Origin: Acidocella sp.
GTDB lineage: Bacteria > Pseudomonadota > Alphaproteobacteria > Acetobacterales > Acetobacteraceae
Assembly (NCBI RefSeq): GCF_013044125.1
Contig: NZ_JABEVC010000135.1
Coordinates: forward strand, 1 to 38,840
Direction of reading: 5' to 3'
Length of the DNA: 38,840 nt
Position 1 is the first letter of the stretch; the number at the start of each line of letters is the position of its first letter. Of the stretch, positions 1-8,933 are shown in pieces. Below the pieces are notes generated by a model that saw only the letters and a program-made list of their open reading frames with translations, had not been told where the DNA came from and made no database searches. The position numbers were made by a program, and so were the translations under genes.

Positions 1-2
1 CC

Positions 3-269
3 ACAGTACCCGAGCAGCACTTGCTCGGCTGGCTTACCGCGCATCTCGCTGGCGGGGTGGCCTCCCCGGCGCTTTATCTCGGTTACGGGCAGCAGGACCG
101 CTTCGCGCCCGGACACCGGCTGCTGGCGGCGCATCTTCCCCCGGAGCGGGTCGTAGCCCTCCCGGGCGGGCATGACTGGCCGACCTGGGTGGCGCTCTGG
201 CGCGATCTGCTCGCCCGGTCCCCCTTCGGCCCGCGCACGGGCGATGCTGGACGCTGCGCGGCACCGTGA
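3..269 (+). CDS. alpha/beta-hydrolase-like protein, C-terminal part (5' end outside window)
   Basis: Frame is open to the window edge; 'LYLGYGQQDRFAPGHRLLAAHLPPERVVALPGGHDWPTWVALWRDLL' resembles the acid/His end of alpha/beta hydrolases (G-x-D...GGHDW). Confidence 0.6.
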   Translation, partial: TVPEQHLLGWLTAHLAGGVASPALYLGYGQQDRFAPGHRLLAAHLPPERVVALPGGHDWPTWVALWRDLLARSPFGPRTGDAGRCAAP

Positions 270-293
270 ATATAGTGGCGGGTACGGAGACTG

Positions 294-1553
294 ATGGGTA
301 CGGCAAACATGGGCACCGATGACGTCGCGCTTGCCATCCCCGGCACCGCCGAGACAGCCCATGCGGCTGCCTTGCCCAACGATACCGCCTACGAACGCCT
401 CTACCCTTACTATGCCGAGCTTTGCGCGCTCTCCGAATTTCGCAAGAAACCCGGCTTCGGCGCAACGCTCAGCAGCGGCATGGGCGGGCATTCGCTGCTT
501 TACCTGAACGGTGTGCGGCTCGACCGCGCGGCCGGCTATCCGGTGCTTAGGCTCTGCGCACCGGATGAAGCGCCAGGCGAACACGGTGCGGGCATCAGCG
601 TGAATTCCCATTACAAAAACGCCAACTGGGTGGCGGCGGAGGGCCGCGCGTTCCTGATGCGGGGCGCGCTGGAGGCAGGCGAACCTCTGACGCGCGAGGC
701 CTATGCCCGCACCCAGGAGCGGGCCAAGGCGATGGGTGTGTTGGACGGCGTGGAATTTCACGCGCATTTCTTCCGCGATAAGCCGGCCGGCATGTCCGAT
801 CACGACTACATGTACGAAATATCGGTGGTGACGGATTACGGCGTCCGGTTCGGCCGCGATGTATTCGGCGCGCGGGTGCCGCTCGACCGCGCACGCATGC
901 AGGCTGTGATTGATTATCTCAACGCGCTCAATCAACCTTACCGGGATGGGCTGTGTCAGTACAACTGGAAGCTCTTCAATGATAACTGCTCGCATGTCGG
1001 GCATAACGCGCTGGCGGCGGCTGGTGTCTGGGCGCCCTGGCCGACAGGGCGTTTTTTTGCTCTTGCCGCTTTCAAATTTCCCGTGCCGAAGAACGAGTTT
1101 GTTGATCTGATGCTGCGCGCGCACGATTTGCCGCTGGAGAATGCGCGCGCGCTGTACAAGGACAGGCATGCCCGCGCTGCGTTGCTGCACTGGGGCGTAT
1201 TGCCGGCGGGACCGGGAGCGCTGGCTGTGGCCGGGCGGGCGATTGCCCGCAACGATGTTTATGATGTTGAGCGCCTGCGCCTGATTTTTTACGACAATCC
1301 CTTCTGGGGCCCGTACCGTTTCCGGTTCAGGCGCATTTTCGCAGACCCGCGCTATACGGATTTGCACGCGAATCTGCGCCATTTCGCGGCGCGCTATGCG
1401 GCGGCCGCGCGCCGGGGGGGAGGGCATTCCCCGGCAGGCGCTGCGCAGAAATTGTTTTACGCCCGGTATAGAGAACATATCGCCAGCGAGGCGCTCAGGC
1501 TCGAAGCCATGCTCGCCCGCCTGCGCGACGAGCCGCCAAAGGCCATGCCGTGA
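294..1553 (+). CDS. uncharacterised protein within pigment cluster, NDNCSH motif (DUF4105-like by inspection)
   Basis: 419-aa ORF tightly packed between neighbours (stop overlaps next start); 'YNWKLFNDNCSHVGHNALAAAGVW' resembles the NNC-type motif of DUF4105 proteins. Confidence 0.7.
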   Translation: MGTANMGTDDVALAIPGTAETAHAAALPNDTAYERLYPYYAELCALSEFRKKPGFGATLSSGMGGHSLLYLNGVRLDRAAGYPVLRLCAPDEAPGEHGAGISVNSHYKNANWVAAEGRAFLMRGALEAGEPLTREAYARTQERAKAMGVLDGVEFHAHFFRDKPAGMSDHDYMYEISVVTDYGVRFGRDVFGARVPLDRARMQAVIDYLNALNQPYRDGLCQYNWKLFNDNCSHVGHNALAAAGVWAPWPTGRFFALAAFKFPVPKNEFVDLMLRAHDLPLENARALYKDRHARAALLHWGVLPAGPGALAVAGRAIARNDVYDVERLRLIFYDNPFWGPYRFRFRRIFADPRYTDLHANLRHFAARYAAAARRGGGHSPAGAAQKLFYARYREHIASEALRLEAMLARLRDEPPKAMP

Positions 1554-2743
1554 GCCCGTTGGTAATGAGCGCGTTTTCCGTGACGACCTGCCTGGGTGCC
1601 GGGCGCGCGGCGACGCTGGCCGCGTTGCGCGAGGGGCGCGGCGGCCTCGCGCCCTGCCGTTTCGATGAGTTGCCCATCGATGCCTATACGGGTGAGGCAG
1701 AAGGGCTGGATGCGCACCCGCTTACAGGTGAATGGGCAGGGTTCGATTGCCGCAACAACCGGCTGGCGGCGCTCACCTTGGGGCAGGATGGCTTTTTGGA
1801 GGCCGTGGCAGCGGCAAAATCGCGCCATGGCGCGGCACGCATCGGCGTGTTCGTGGGCACCAGCACATCAGGCATATTGGAGACGGAAGTAGCCTACCGT
1901 CATCGTGATCCCGCAAGCGGCGTACTGCCGGCCGGTTTCGATTATGCGCGCAGGCATAATACCTATGCGCTGGGGCGCTTTGTGCGGGAATATCTTGGCC
2001 TTGGCGGCCCGGCTTTCGCGGTTTCCACCGCCTGTGCCGCCACCTCGAAAGTTTTTGCCAGCGCCGCGCGGATGATCGCCACCGGCGTCTGCGATGCCGC
2101 CGTCATCGGTGGCGCGGACACGCTTTGCGCCACCACGCTGTTTGGCTTCCATGCGCTCGGCGTGATGGCGCAGGGGCCATGCCGGCCTTTTGATGCCACG
2201 CGCGGCGGCATTTCAATCGGCGAGGGGAGCGGGTTCGTGTTGCTGGAACGCCCGCGCCCGGAACATGGGGCGGATGATGTGCTGCTGCTGGGCACGGGCG
2301 AGAGCTCCGATGCGCATCACATGTCCTCGCCGCACCCGCAGGGCGATGGCGCGCGCGCGGCGATGGCGCAGGCGCTGGCGGCGGCGCGGCTCCAGCCTGG
2401 GGATATCGACTATATCAACCTGCACGGCACCGCGACGCTGGTGGGCGATGCGGCGGAAGACCGTGCCGTGTCCGCCCTGTTTGGTAACAGGGTTCCCTGC
2501 AATTCGAGCAAGGGCTTCACCGGCCATACGCTGGGCGCCTCCGGCGTGGTGGGGGCGGTGTTCGGCGCGCTTGCCATCCAGAACGGCTTTCTGCCGGGCA
2601 GCCCGCACACCCGGATGCTCGATCCCGCCTTTACCAGCCTTTATGTCCGCACCGGGCGGGAGGCGCGCATCAGCCGGGTGCTCTGTAATGCCTTCGGTTT
2701 CGGTGGCGTGAACTGTAGCCTGATTCTTGGGCGGGCGGTATGA
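1550..2743 (+). CDS. beta-ketoacyl-ACP synthase (FabF/APE-type)
   Basis: KS motifs: 'AVSTACAATSK' (Cys), 'NLHGTATLVGDAAE' (His), 'NSSKGFTGHTLGASG' (His); GTG start overlapping upstream TGA. Confidence 0.9.
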   Translation: MSPLVMSAFSVTTCLGAGRAATLAALREGRGGLAPCRFDELPIDAYTGEAEGLDAHPLTGEWAGFDCRNNRLAALTLGQDGFLEAVAAAKSRHGAARIGVFVGTSTSGILETEVAYRHRDPASGVLPAGFDYARRHNTYALGRFVREYLGLGGPAFAVSTACAATSKVFASAARMIATGVCDAAVIGGADTLCATTLFGFHALGVMAQGPCRPFDATRGGISIGEGSGFVLLERPRPEHGADDVLLLGTGESSDAHHMSSPHPQGDGARAAMAQALAAARLQPGDIDYINLHGTATLVGDAAEDRAVSALFGNRVPCNSSKGFTGHTLGASGVVGAVFGALAIQNGFLPGSPHTRMLDPAFTSLYVRTGREARISRVLCNAFGFGGVNCSLILGRAV

Positions 2744-3564
2744 TGCGTGTCTACCTGGAAGGGATCGGCCTGTTCGGCCCTGGGCTGCAAGGCTGGGCGG
2801 CGGGCCGGGAGGTTCTGGCCGGCCGCCAGGCGTATGAGCCGGTTGCGGCCCCGCTGCCGCCGGTGGAGATGCTGCCCGCCAATGAACGCCGCCGGGCGCC
2901 TAAAATCGTCAAGATAGCTCTGGCCGCCGGTGCCGAGGCCTTTGCCGCCGCCGGGCGCGACCCGGCCGCGGTGGCAACGGTTTTTGCCTCTTCCGGCGGC
3001 GATGGCGATACGATCCATGAGATTCTTTCCACGCTGGCCTCACCGCAGCGTGAGCCTTCCCCCACGCGGTTCCATAACTCGGTGCATAATGCGGCGGCCG
3101 GCTATTGGAGCATCGCCAGCGGCGCCAAGGCGGCCACGTCCAGCCTGTGCTGCCATGACGGCAGCTTCGCCGCCGGATTGCTGGAGGCGGCTGTGCAGGC
3201 GGTGGAATCAGCAGAGGCGGTGGCGCTGATCGCCTATGACGTTCCTTATCCAGCGCCTTTGTCGGAGGCGCGGCCTATCGGTGCTGCATTCGGTGTTGCA
3301 TTGTTGCTGTCGCCGCTCCCCTCGGCGGCCGGTTTCGCACGGCTCGCTTTGGCCATGAGGCTGGGCGCGCCGGAATACAGCCGGGGCGCTTCACCCGCGC
3401 TGGAGGCCTTGCGCCGGAACACCCCGGCGGCGCGTTGCCTGCCGCTGCTGGCGATGTTGGCGGGCAGCGGCGGGGGAGAGGTTATGTTGGAGTATCTGCC
3501 GGACCTGGCGCTGGAGGTCGCTGTCACCCCGCGCCCGGCATCCGGTTGGGAGGATGTGGCGTGA
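2740..3564 (+). CDS. beta-ketoacyl synthase-like / chain-length-factor-like protein
   Basis: N-terminal KS-like domain ('FASSGGDGDTIHEIL...RFHNSVHNAAAGYWSIASG...'), overlapping the KS stop; typical APE-cluster position. Confidence 0.75.
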   Translation: MMRVYLEGIGLFGPGLQGWAAGREVLAGRQAYEPVAAPLPPVEMLPANERRRAPKIVKIALAAGAEAFAAAGRDPAAVATVFASSGGDGDTIHEILSTLASPQREPSPTRFHNSVHNAAAGYWSIASGAKAATSSLCCHDGSFAAGLLEAAVQAVESAEAVALIAYDVPYPAPLSEARPIGAAFGVALLLSPLPSAAGFARLALAMRLGAPEYSRGASPALEALRRNTPAARCLPLLAMLAGSGGGEVMLEYLPDLALEVAVTPRPASGWEDVA

Positions 3565-4001
3565 GCGTTCTGGGCCGCGATAAGATTCTGGGGATGATCC
3601 CCCATGCCGGCGCTATGTGCCTGCTCGACGAGGTGCTGTCCTGGGACAAGGATTCGGTGCGTTGCCTTTCGCGCCGCTACCGGCAGGCGGATAATCCGCT
3701 TCGCCGCGCGGATGGCACGCTGGGTGCGGCCTGCGGCATCGAGATCGCGGCGCAGACGATGGCCGTGCACGGGCGGCTGACCGCGGGACAGGGCGGTGCG
3801 CCGCGGCCGGGCTATCTGGTGAGCTTGCGCGACGTGCGGCTTCAGGACGCGCTGCTGGACGGTGCGGCCGGGCCGCTCGTCATCGGCGCCCAGCTGTTGC
3901 AGGGTGATGGTTCGGGCGCCACCTATGAGTTTGCCATCACGGCGGAGGGTCGAACATGGCTCACCGGGCGGGCGACCGTCTTGTTCGGGGCGGTGCGATG
4001 A
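3561..4001 (+). CDS. 3-hydroxyacyl-ACP dehydratase-like hotdog protein (ApeP/FabZ-type)
   Basis: GTG start at 3561 in frame with ORF 3435..4001; 'ILGMIPHAGAMCLLDEVLSWDKDSVRCLSRRY' is hotdog dehydratase-like; overlaps both neighbours. Confidence 0.8.
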   Translation: MSVLGRDKILGMIPHAGAMCLLDEVLSWDKDSVRCLSRRYRQADNPLRRADGTLGAACGIEIAAQTMAVHGRLTAGQGGAPRPGYLVSLRDVRLQDALLDGAAGPLVIGAQLLQGDGSGATYEFAITAEGRTWLTGRATVLFGAVR

Positions 4002-4717
4002 GCCGCGCGCTGGTTACCGGGGGCAGCGGCACGATCGGCGCCGCCATCGCCGCTGTCCTCGCCGCTGCGGGGCATCATGTCTATGTTCACGCCCATCGCC
4101 AGCCCGAGCGCGCCCAGGAGGTGGCGGCTGGGATCGTTGGCCGGGGCGGGACGGCCGAGGCTGTGCGCTTTGATATCACCGATGCCGCACAGACGCAGCT
4201 TGCCCTGGCGCATCTGCTGGAGGCCGGGCCGATCCAGATTCTTGTGAACAATGCCGGTATCCATGACGACGCGGTGATGCCGGGAATGCGCCACGAGCAA
4301 TGGGCGCGCGTCATCGATGTCTCGCTCAATGGCTTCTTCAACGTCACCCAGCCGCTGTTGATGCCGATGATCCGCTCGCGCTGGGGGCGGATTATCAATA
4401 TCTCCTCCGTGGCGGCGGTGATGGGCAATCGCGGCCAGGCCAATTACGCGGCCGCCAAGGCTGGGTTGCACGGGGCGGCGCGCACGCTGGCGCTTGAGCT
4501 TGCCAGCCGGGGTATCACGGTGAACACGGTGGCGCCGGGTATTATTGAATCTCCAGAGACCGCAAAGGTTTTCCCCAAAGAGGCGATTGCCCGTATGGTC
4601 CCGATGAACCGTGCGGGCCGGCCGGAAGAGGTGGCGGATCTCGTCGCCTTCCTGGCCTCCAGCCGCGCGGGCTATATCTCGGGTCAGCTTATCTCCATCA
4701 ATGGCGGCATGGCCTGA
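3998..4717 (+). CDS. 3-oxoacyl-ACP reductase (FabG-like SDR)
   Basis: 'ALVTGGSGTIGAAIA', 'NNAG', 'NYAAAKAG', C-terminal 'ISGQLISINGGMA'; ATG at 3998. Confidence 0.9.
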   Translation: MSRALVTGGSGTIGAAIAAVLAAAGHHVYVHAHRQPERAQEVAAGIVGRGGTAEAVRFDITDAAQTQLALAHLLEAGPIQILVNNAGIHDDAVMPGMRHEQWARVIDVSLNGFFNVTQPLLMPMIRSRWGRIINISSVAAVMGNRGQANYAAAKAGLHGAARTLALELASRGITVNTVAPGIIESPETAKVFPKEAIARMVPMNRAGRPEEVADLVAFLASSRAGYISGQLISINGGMA

Positions 4718-5453
4718 ACCGGCGGCGCAGCAGACTGCCCAGCAGCCGCATGTGCATGGCGGTGAGACGAAGATTGTCCCGCCCGTAGCGGAAATGCGAG
4801 ACGCCGCCTTCCGCCGCGCGGAAATAGCGCACCTGCGCCGGGCGGTTGCGCACCGGCACGCCCCGCCAGCACAGCCGCACCAGCGCTTCGGTGTCAAAAT
4901 CATAACCCCGCATATGCCTGCTCGCCTCCATCTCGGCACGCAGCGGCGCCAGCGGATAGACGCGCAGGCCAAACAGCGCATCACCGATATCGGCCTGCGT
5001 CTCAAGCCGCGCCAGCACGTTTGAGAGCCGACGCCCCAACACGCGCAGGCGTGGCGCCGTGGCATCGAACACCGGCAGGCCAAGGATCATCGCCGCAGGG
5101 TTTTGTTGCGATTCTTCTATGAAGCCGGGAATCTCGGCGGCGGGATGCTGGCCATCGGCATCCATCACCAGCACATGCGTGAAGCCTTGGGCCTGGGCTG
5201 CGCGCAGCCCCGTGAGCACTGCCGCCCCCTTGCCGCCATTGCGCATCCGGTGGATGAGCCACAGGCCCGGTTCTTCCCGCGCCAAGGCGGCCAGGGGGGC
5301 ATCGCTGCCATCGGTACTGGCGTCGATAACGGCGAGAACCGGCCGCCAGCAGCGCAACGCTCCGGTGATGGTCTCCAGCAGCTTGGGGCCGGTATTGTAG
5401 CTGGGGATGAGGACGATATGGGTCGATGAGACGATTTGTGCCGGGGGCTGCAT
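4698..5453 (-). CDS. family 2 glycosyltransferase
   Basis: 'HIVLIPSYNTGPKLLETI...AVIDASTDGSDAPL...GGKGAAVLTGL...VLVMDADGQHP' GT2 motifs; ATG at 5453 on minus strand. Confidence 0.88.
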   Translation of the reverse strand: MQPPAQIVSSTHIVLIPSYNTGPKLLETITGALRCWRPVLAVIDASTDGSDAPLAALAREEPGLWLIHRMRNGGKGAAVLTGLRAAQAQGFTHVLVMDADGQHPAAEIPGFIEESQQNPAAMILGLPVFDATAPRLRVLGRRLSNVLARLETQADIGDALFGLRVYPLAPLRAEMEASRHMRGYDFDTEALVRLCWRGVPVRNRPAQVRYFRAAEGGVSHFRYGRDNLRLTAMHMRLLGSLLRRRFRPCRH

Positions 5454-5463
5454 GGCAAACCCT

Positions 5464-6837
5464 TTACGGGCGGGCTTCGCCCGGTGTGCCGGCCGCCACG
5501 CCGCGCGGCTGGCCGGTGAGGCGGAAACGCAGATGCGAGAGTTTGGTGATGTAATATAGCATCTGGAACAGTTGAAGGCGCCGCCGGACCCGCCAGCCAT
5601 CGAAAATCCCGCCGGCGAGCAGCGAGAGCACGGCCTCTTCCACGCGAAATATGTTGCGTGGCGACATGAACAGGTTGCGCATCGCAGGTTCGCGGATGCG
5701 GTAGATGAACCAGGTGAAGGAGCCAGCCGCCTTGCGGACGGCGGTGTCATAGCGTTTGAGCGCGCGTGCGGCGCGGGCCGGCCGGCGCAGGCAGGTTTCC
5801 ACTGCATCGGCGGCCCAGAAACCGCTGAGCATGGCGAGGTACACGCCGGTGGAAAACACCGGGTCGATAAAGGCGCAGGCATCACCGGCCATGAGGAAGT
5901 GCCGCCCGCTCGTGGTGCTGGAGAGGTAGGAGTAATTGCCCGTGGCGCTCACCTCGCCCACCAGTTCGGCGTCTTGCAGGCGGCTGGCGATCTCGGGGCT
6001 GGAGGCGATGATGCCTCGGAAAAAGCTGGCCAGATCGGTATCTCGCGTCTTGAGAAATTCGGCGGGGCAGACGGCGCCGATGCTGGTCGTGCCGTCGGCG
6101 AGGGGAATGAACCAGAACCAGCCATGGTCGAACCAGACGATGCTGATGTTGCCTTGAGCCTTGCCGGGCAGGCGCCGCGCGCCGGTGAAATGGCCAAAAA
6201 TGGCGGCGCTGTTGTTGCGCGGGTTGCGTGTCTTGGTGCCGAGCTGAGAGGCCAGCAGCGTGTCGCGCCCTGTGGCGTCCACGATGAAATCTGCACGCCA
6301 TTCATGTTGCGCGCCGGTTTCATCGCGGGCGGTGACGCGCGGGTTTTCATCCGCCGGGAATTCAACCGCCGTGACACGGCAGGATTCGATAATTTGCACG
6401 CCCTTGGCGGCGGCATTTTTCAGCAGGATATGGTCGAAGACCGAACGGCGCACCTGAAACGCATAGGGGAAGCGCTTGTCCCATGCGTTCGCAAAATCGT
6501 AGTGCACGGTTTTGCCGTGGAAGGGGGAAACGAATTCGATGCCGTGCTTGTGCATCGCGCTCGTCTCGATCTGGTCGCGTATGCCCAGCCTGTCCAGCAG
6601 TGGCAGGTTATGCGGCAGTAGCGATTCGCCAATATGGAAGCGTGGATGCCGGTCTTTCTCCAGCAGTACGACACGGTGTCCGCGCTCGGCGAGCAACGCC
6701 GCGGCAGTGGACCCCGCAGGGCCGCCGCCGATGACCAGCACATCACAATTGGGCGGTGTGGGTGTTGCTTCGATCTGCCGATGTTCCCTCACGCGCCGAA
6801 TGCTCCCTACTTGCCGCCCTATCCACCGCAGAATCAT
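5464..6837 (-). CDS. FAD-dependent oxidoreductase, flavin-dependent halogenase-like
   Basis: 'DVLVIGGGPAGSTAAALLAERGHRVVLLEKD', 'GESLLPHNLPLL', 'GWFWFIPL' (WxWxIP), 'LMAGDACAFIDPVFSTGVYLAM'. Confidence 0.85.
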   Translation of the reverse strand: MILRWIGRQVGSIRRVREHRQIEATPTPPNCDVLVIGGGPAGSTAAALLAERGHRVVLLEKDRHPRFHIGESLLPHNLPLLDRLGIRDQIETSAMHKHGIEFVSPFHGKTVHYDFANAWDKRFPYAFQVRRSVFDHILLKNAAAKGVQIIESCRVTAVEFPADENPRVTARDETGAQHEWRADFIVDATGRDTLLASQLGTKTRNPRNNSAAIFGHFTGARRLPGKAQGNISIVWFDHGWFWFIPLADGTTSIGAVCPAEFLKTRDTDLASFFRGIIASSPEIASRLQDAELVGEVSATGNYSYLSSTTSGRHFLMAGDACAFIDPVFSTGVYLAMLSGFWAADAVETCLRRPARAARALKRYDTAVRKAAGSFTWFIYRIREPAMRNLFMSPRNIFRVEEAVLSLLAGGIFDGWRVRRRLQLFQMLYYITKLSHLRFRLTGQPRGVAAGTPGEARP

Positions 6838-6916
6838 TCAGCCGCACTAAGCCACAGCTCCACAGTTTTGGCCAGCAGGGCACTGCGGGAAATCGTTTCC
6901 GGCTTGCTGCCCGGAT

Positions 6917-7882
6917 TCACGGCTCAGGCAAATGGCAGGCTTCGATTTCCAGCAGAAGGTCAGCCCGGCAAATATCGCCCTGCAAATGAATGCGCTGGCT
7001 ATCTGGGCCAAAGAGCGCTGTGACGGCGCGATCGACCGTCTCGCGGCAGGAGGGATCGCGCAGGTAGGTCTTTACCGCCCAGTCGCCGGGTCCGCCAGCG
7101 CAGCCGGCCACTTTGGTCAATGCGTGCAGATTCGCCATCGTTTCCGCGAGCTGGGCCTCTACATCGCCGCGATGGCGTGTTTCGTGCCCCACTATGCTGG
7201 CTGTCCCCGAGATGAACAGGCTTTGCGCCCCAGCGGGGCCATGCCTGCAAGCGCGTGAAAAGCTCGGGCTGGTGGGGCCGTAGATGGGCGGATAAGCATA
7301 GGCGCTAGTCTGGCGCGGGTTTTCGATGGCTTCAGCCGCCGTGCGCGCGGCGAGAAAGTAGATGACGGATACTCCATGATGTCCTCCCACGCCACTCGCG
7401 GCAGGCGGCACAGGCTGCCGCAGCCTGGCAGTGAAGGCATTCTGGCGCCCGGTATTGAACCGCCGGTAGCGCTCCATCCCTTGTTCATCTTCGGTGATCG
7501 CGGTGAGGTAATTCCAGAACCGGATTGGTTCCCTGAACCCGGCCTGGTCCAGGAAATCAAAAATATAAAGATAAGCGCGTTCAACGGTCTGCTCGAGGGG
7601 GATGGTTCCAGCCTCGTCCAGAACGAGCGCGCCAAACGCTGTCTCCGCGCTGCAGGACCCGCTAACGGGGCCAATTTGAGTATGGGTTGCCGGTGTGCTG
7701 GCTGTCCAGACCTCAAATATTTTGTCGCCGGCTACGGCGGGTTGAAGCGGAGCCGCGATAAAAGGGCAGGCGGGATGCAACCCCGCGGGCCGCGCCGCGC
7801 CGTAACCGGCCACGCCAAGAATATGGTGCGCGCTCTCGGGTGAGAGAAGGTGTGCAAGATCACGCTCGTAATGAACTCTCAA
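6917..7882 (-). CDS. chorismatase / pteridine-dependent deoxygenase-like (XanB2/FkbO/Hyg5 family), putative hydroxybenzoate synthase
   Basis: 'ERAYLYIFDFLDQAGFREPIRFWNYLTAITEDEQGMERYRRFNTGRQNAF' and 'LFISGTASIVGHETRHRGDVEAQLAETMANL'. Conserved homology begins at LRVHYERD; TTG at 7882 is the likely start rather than the ORF start at 8296. Confidence 0.82.
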   Translation of the reverse strand: MRVHYERDLAHLLSPESAHHILGVAGYGAARPAGLHPACPFIAAPLQPAVAGDKIFEVWTASTPATHTQIGPVSGSCSAETAFGALVLDEAGTIPLEQTVERAYLYIFDFLDQAGFREPIRFWNYLTAITEDEQGMERYRRFNTGRQNAFTARLRQPVPPAASGVGGHHGVSVIYFLAARTAAEAIENPRQTSAYAYPPIYGPTSPSFSRACRHGPAGAQSLFISGTASIVGHETRHRGDVEAQLAETMANLHALTKVAGCAGGPGDWAVKTYLRDPSCRETVDRAVTALFGPDSQRIHLQGDICRADLLLEIEACHLPEP

Positions 7883-8072
7883 TGGAGCACCTGCTTCGTT
7901 TGGCGAGCCAGCTGAAATGGCAAGGCTGAATTTTCCTTGGTTTTCATTTGCACAAAACGGCTGTGAGCAAAAGGGCGGCGGGAGTTGGCGCGGGGCGCAG
8001 GTGCCCCTATATGCTGAGTGCCAGGGCGGGAAGCACGCTCGGCATCGTCGTACAGCGCATGGGAGCAGCAGC

Positions 8073-8924
8073 ATGACCACACACCCCGCACTTGAGCCTG
8101 GCCGCGTCGCCGTTGTGACCGGCGCGGCAAGCGGCATTGGCCGTGCCGCGGCTTTACGCTTTGCCGCATTGGGGCTGAAGGTCTGCCTGGTGGATCTGGC
8201 CTCCGGCGCGCTGGAGGCAGCGTGCGCGGCGGCGGCGGCGGCAAGCCCGCTGGGAGCCCCCGGTGTTATGGCCGCGCCAGCTGACGTTAGCAGCATTGCG
8301 CAGGTGGAGGCCCTGGCGGAGGCCGTCTACGCCCGTTTTGGCGAGGTTGCGGTGCTGATGAACAACGCCGCCACCGGCGCATTTGGCGGGCCGTGGGATC
8401 GCCTCGAGGTCTGGCGCCAGGTTCTGGAGGTCAATCTGTTCGGCGTTATCAACGGCGTGCAGGTTTTCACCCCGCGGATGCTCGCCCAAGGCAACGCCTG
8501 CGCCATCATCAATACCGGCTCCAAGCAGGGCATTACCTGTCCGCCGGGCAATACGGCCTATAACATGAGCAAGGCCGGGGTAAAGGTGCTGACGGAGGCG
8601 CTTGCCCATGGCCTGCGAAACGAGTCCGGCGCGAACATCACGGCTCATCTGCTCATTCCCGGTTCAACCTTCACGGGGATGACTGCCGGTAACCTCAAGG
8701 AAAAACCCTCGGGCGCCTGGAGCGCCGATCAGGTGGTGGATATGCTGCTCGCCGGCCTGGACGCCGGGGATTTTTATATTCTTTGCCCGGATAACGAGGT
8801 GACGCGCGAGACCGATAACAAGCGGATTCTCTGGGCGGCGCAGGACATCATCAACAACCGCCCCGCGCTGTCGCGCTGGCATGCCGATTACAGGGAAGAT
8901 TTCGCCGCCTTCCTGCGCGCGTAG
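8073..8924 (+). CDS. short-chain dehydrogenase/reductase
   Basis: 'VAVVTGAASGIGRAAALRFAALG', 'NNAA', 'YNMSKAG'; ATG at 8073. Confidence 0.88.
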   Translation: MTTHPALEPGRVAVVTGAASGIGRAAALRFAALGLKVCLVDLASGALEAACAAAAAASPLGAPGVMAAPADVSSIAQVEALAEAVYARFGEVAVLMNNAATGAFGGPWDRLEVWRQVLEVNLFGVINGVQVFTPRMLAQGNACAIINTGSKQGITCPPGNTAYNMSKAGVKVLTEALAHGLRNESGANITAHLLIPGSTFTGMTAGNLKEKPSGAWSADQVVDMLLAGLDAGDFYILCPDNEVTRETDNKRILWAAQDIINNRPALSRWHADYREDFAAFLRA

Positions 8925-8933
8925 CGTTGGGGG

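Noticed and set aside
3923-5083. 386-aa minus-strand ORF
   Set aside because: Antisense to fabG-like and frame-shifted over GT2; explained by GC-rich third positions.
5572-6621. 349-aa plus-strand ORF
   Set aside because: Antisense to the well-supported halogenase-like gene; composition typical of a high-GC shadow frame with no recognisable domain.
7883-8296. N-terminal 138 codons of ORF 6917..8296
   Set aside because: Antisense to the start of the SDR gene and without chorismatase similarity; TTG at 7882 with an AGGTG-like SD is a better start.
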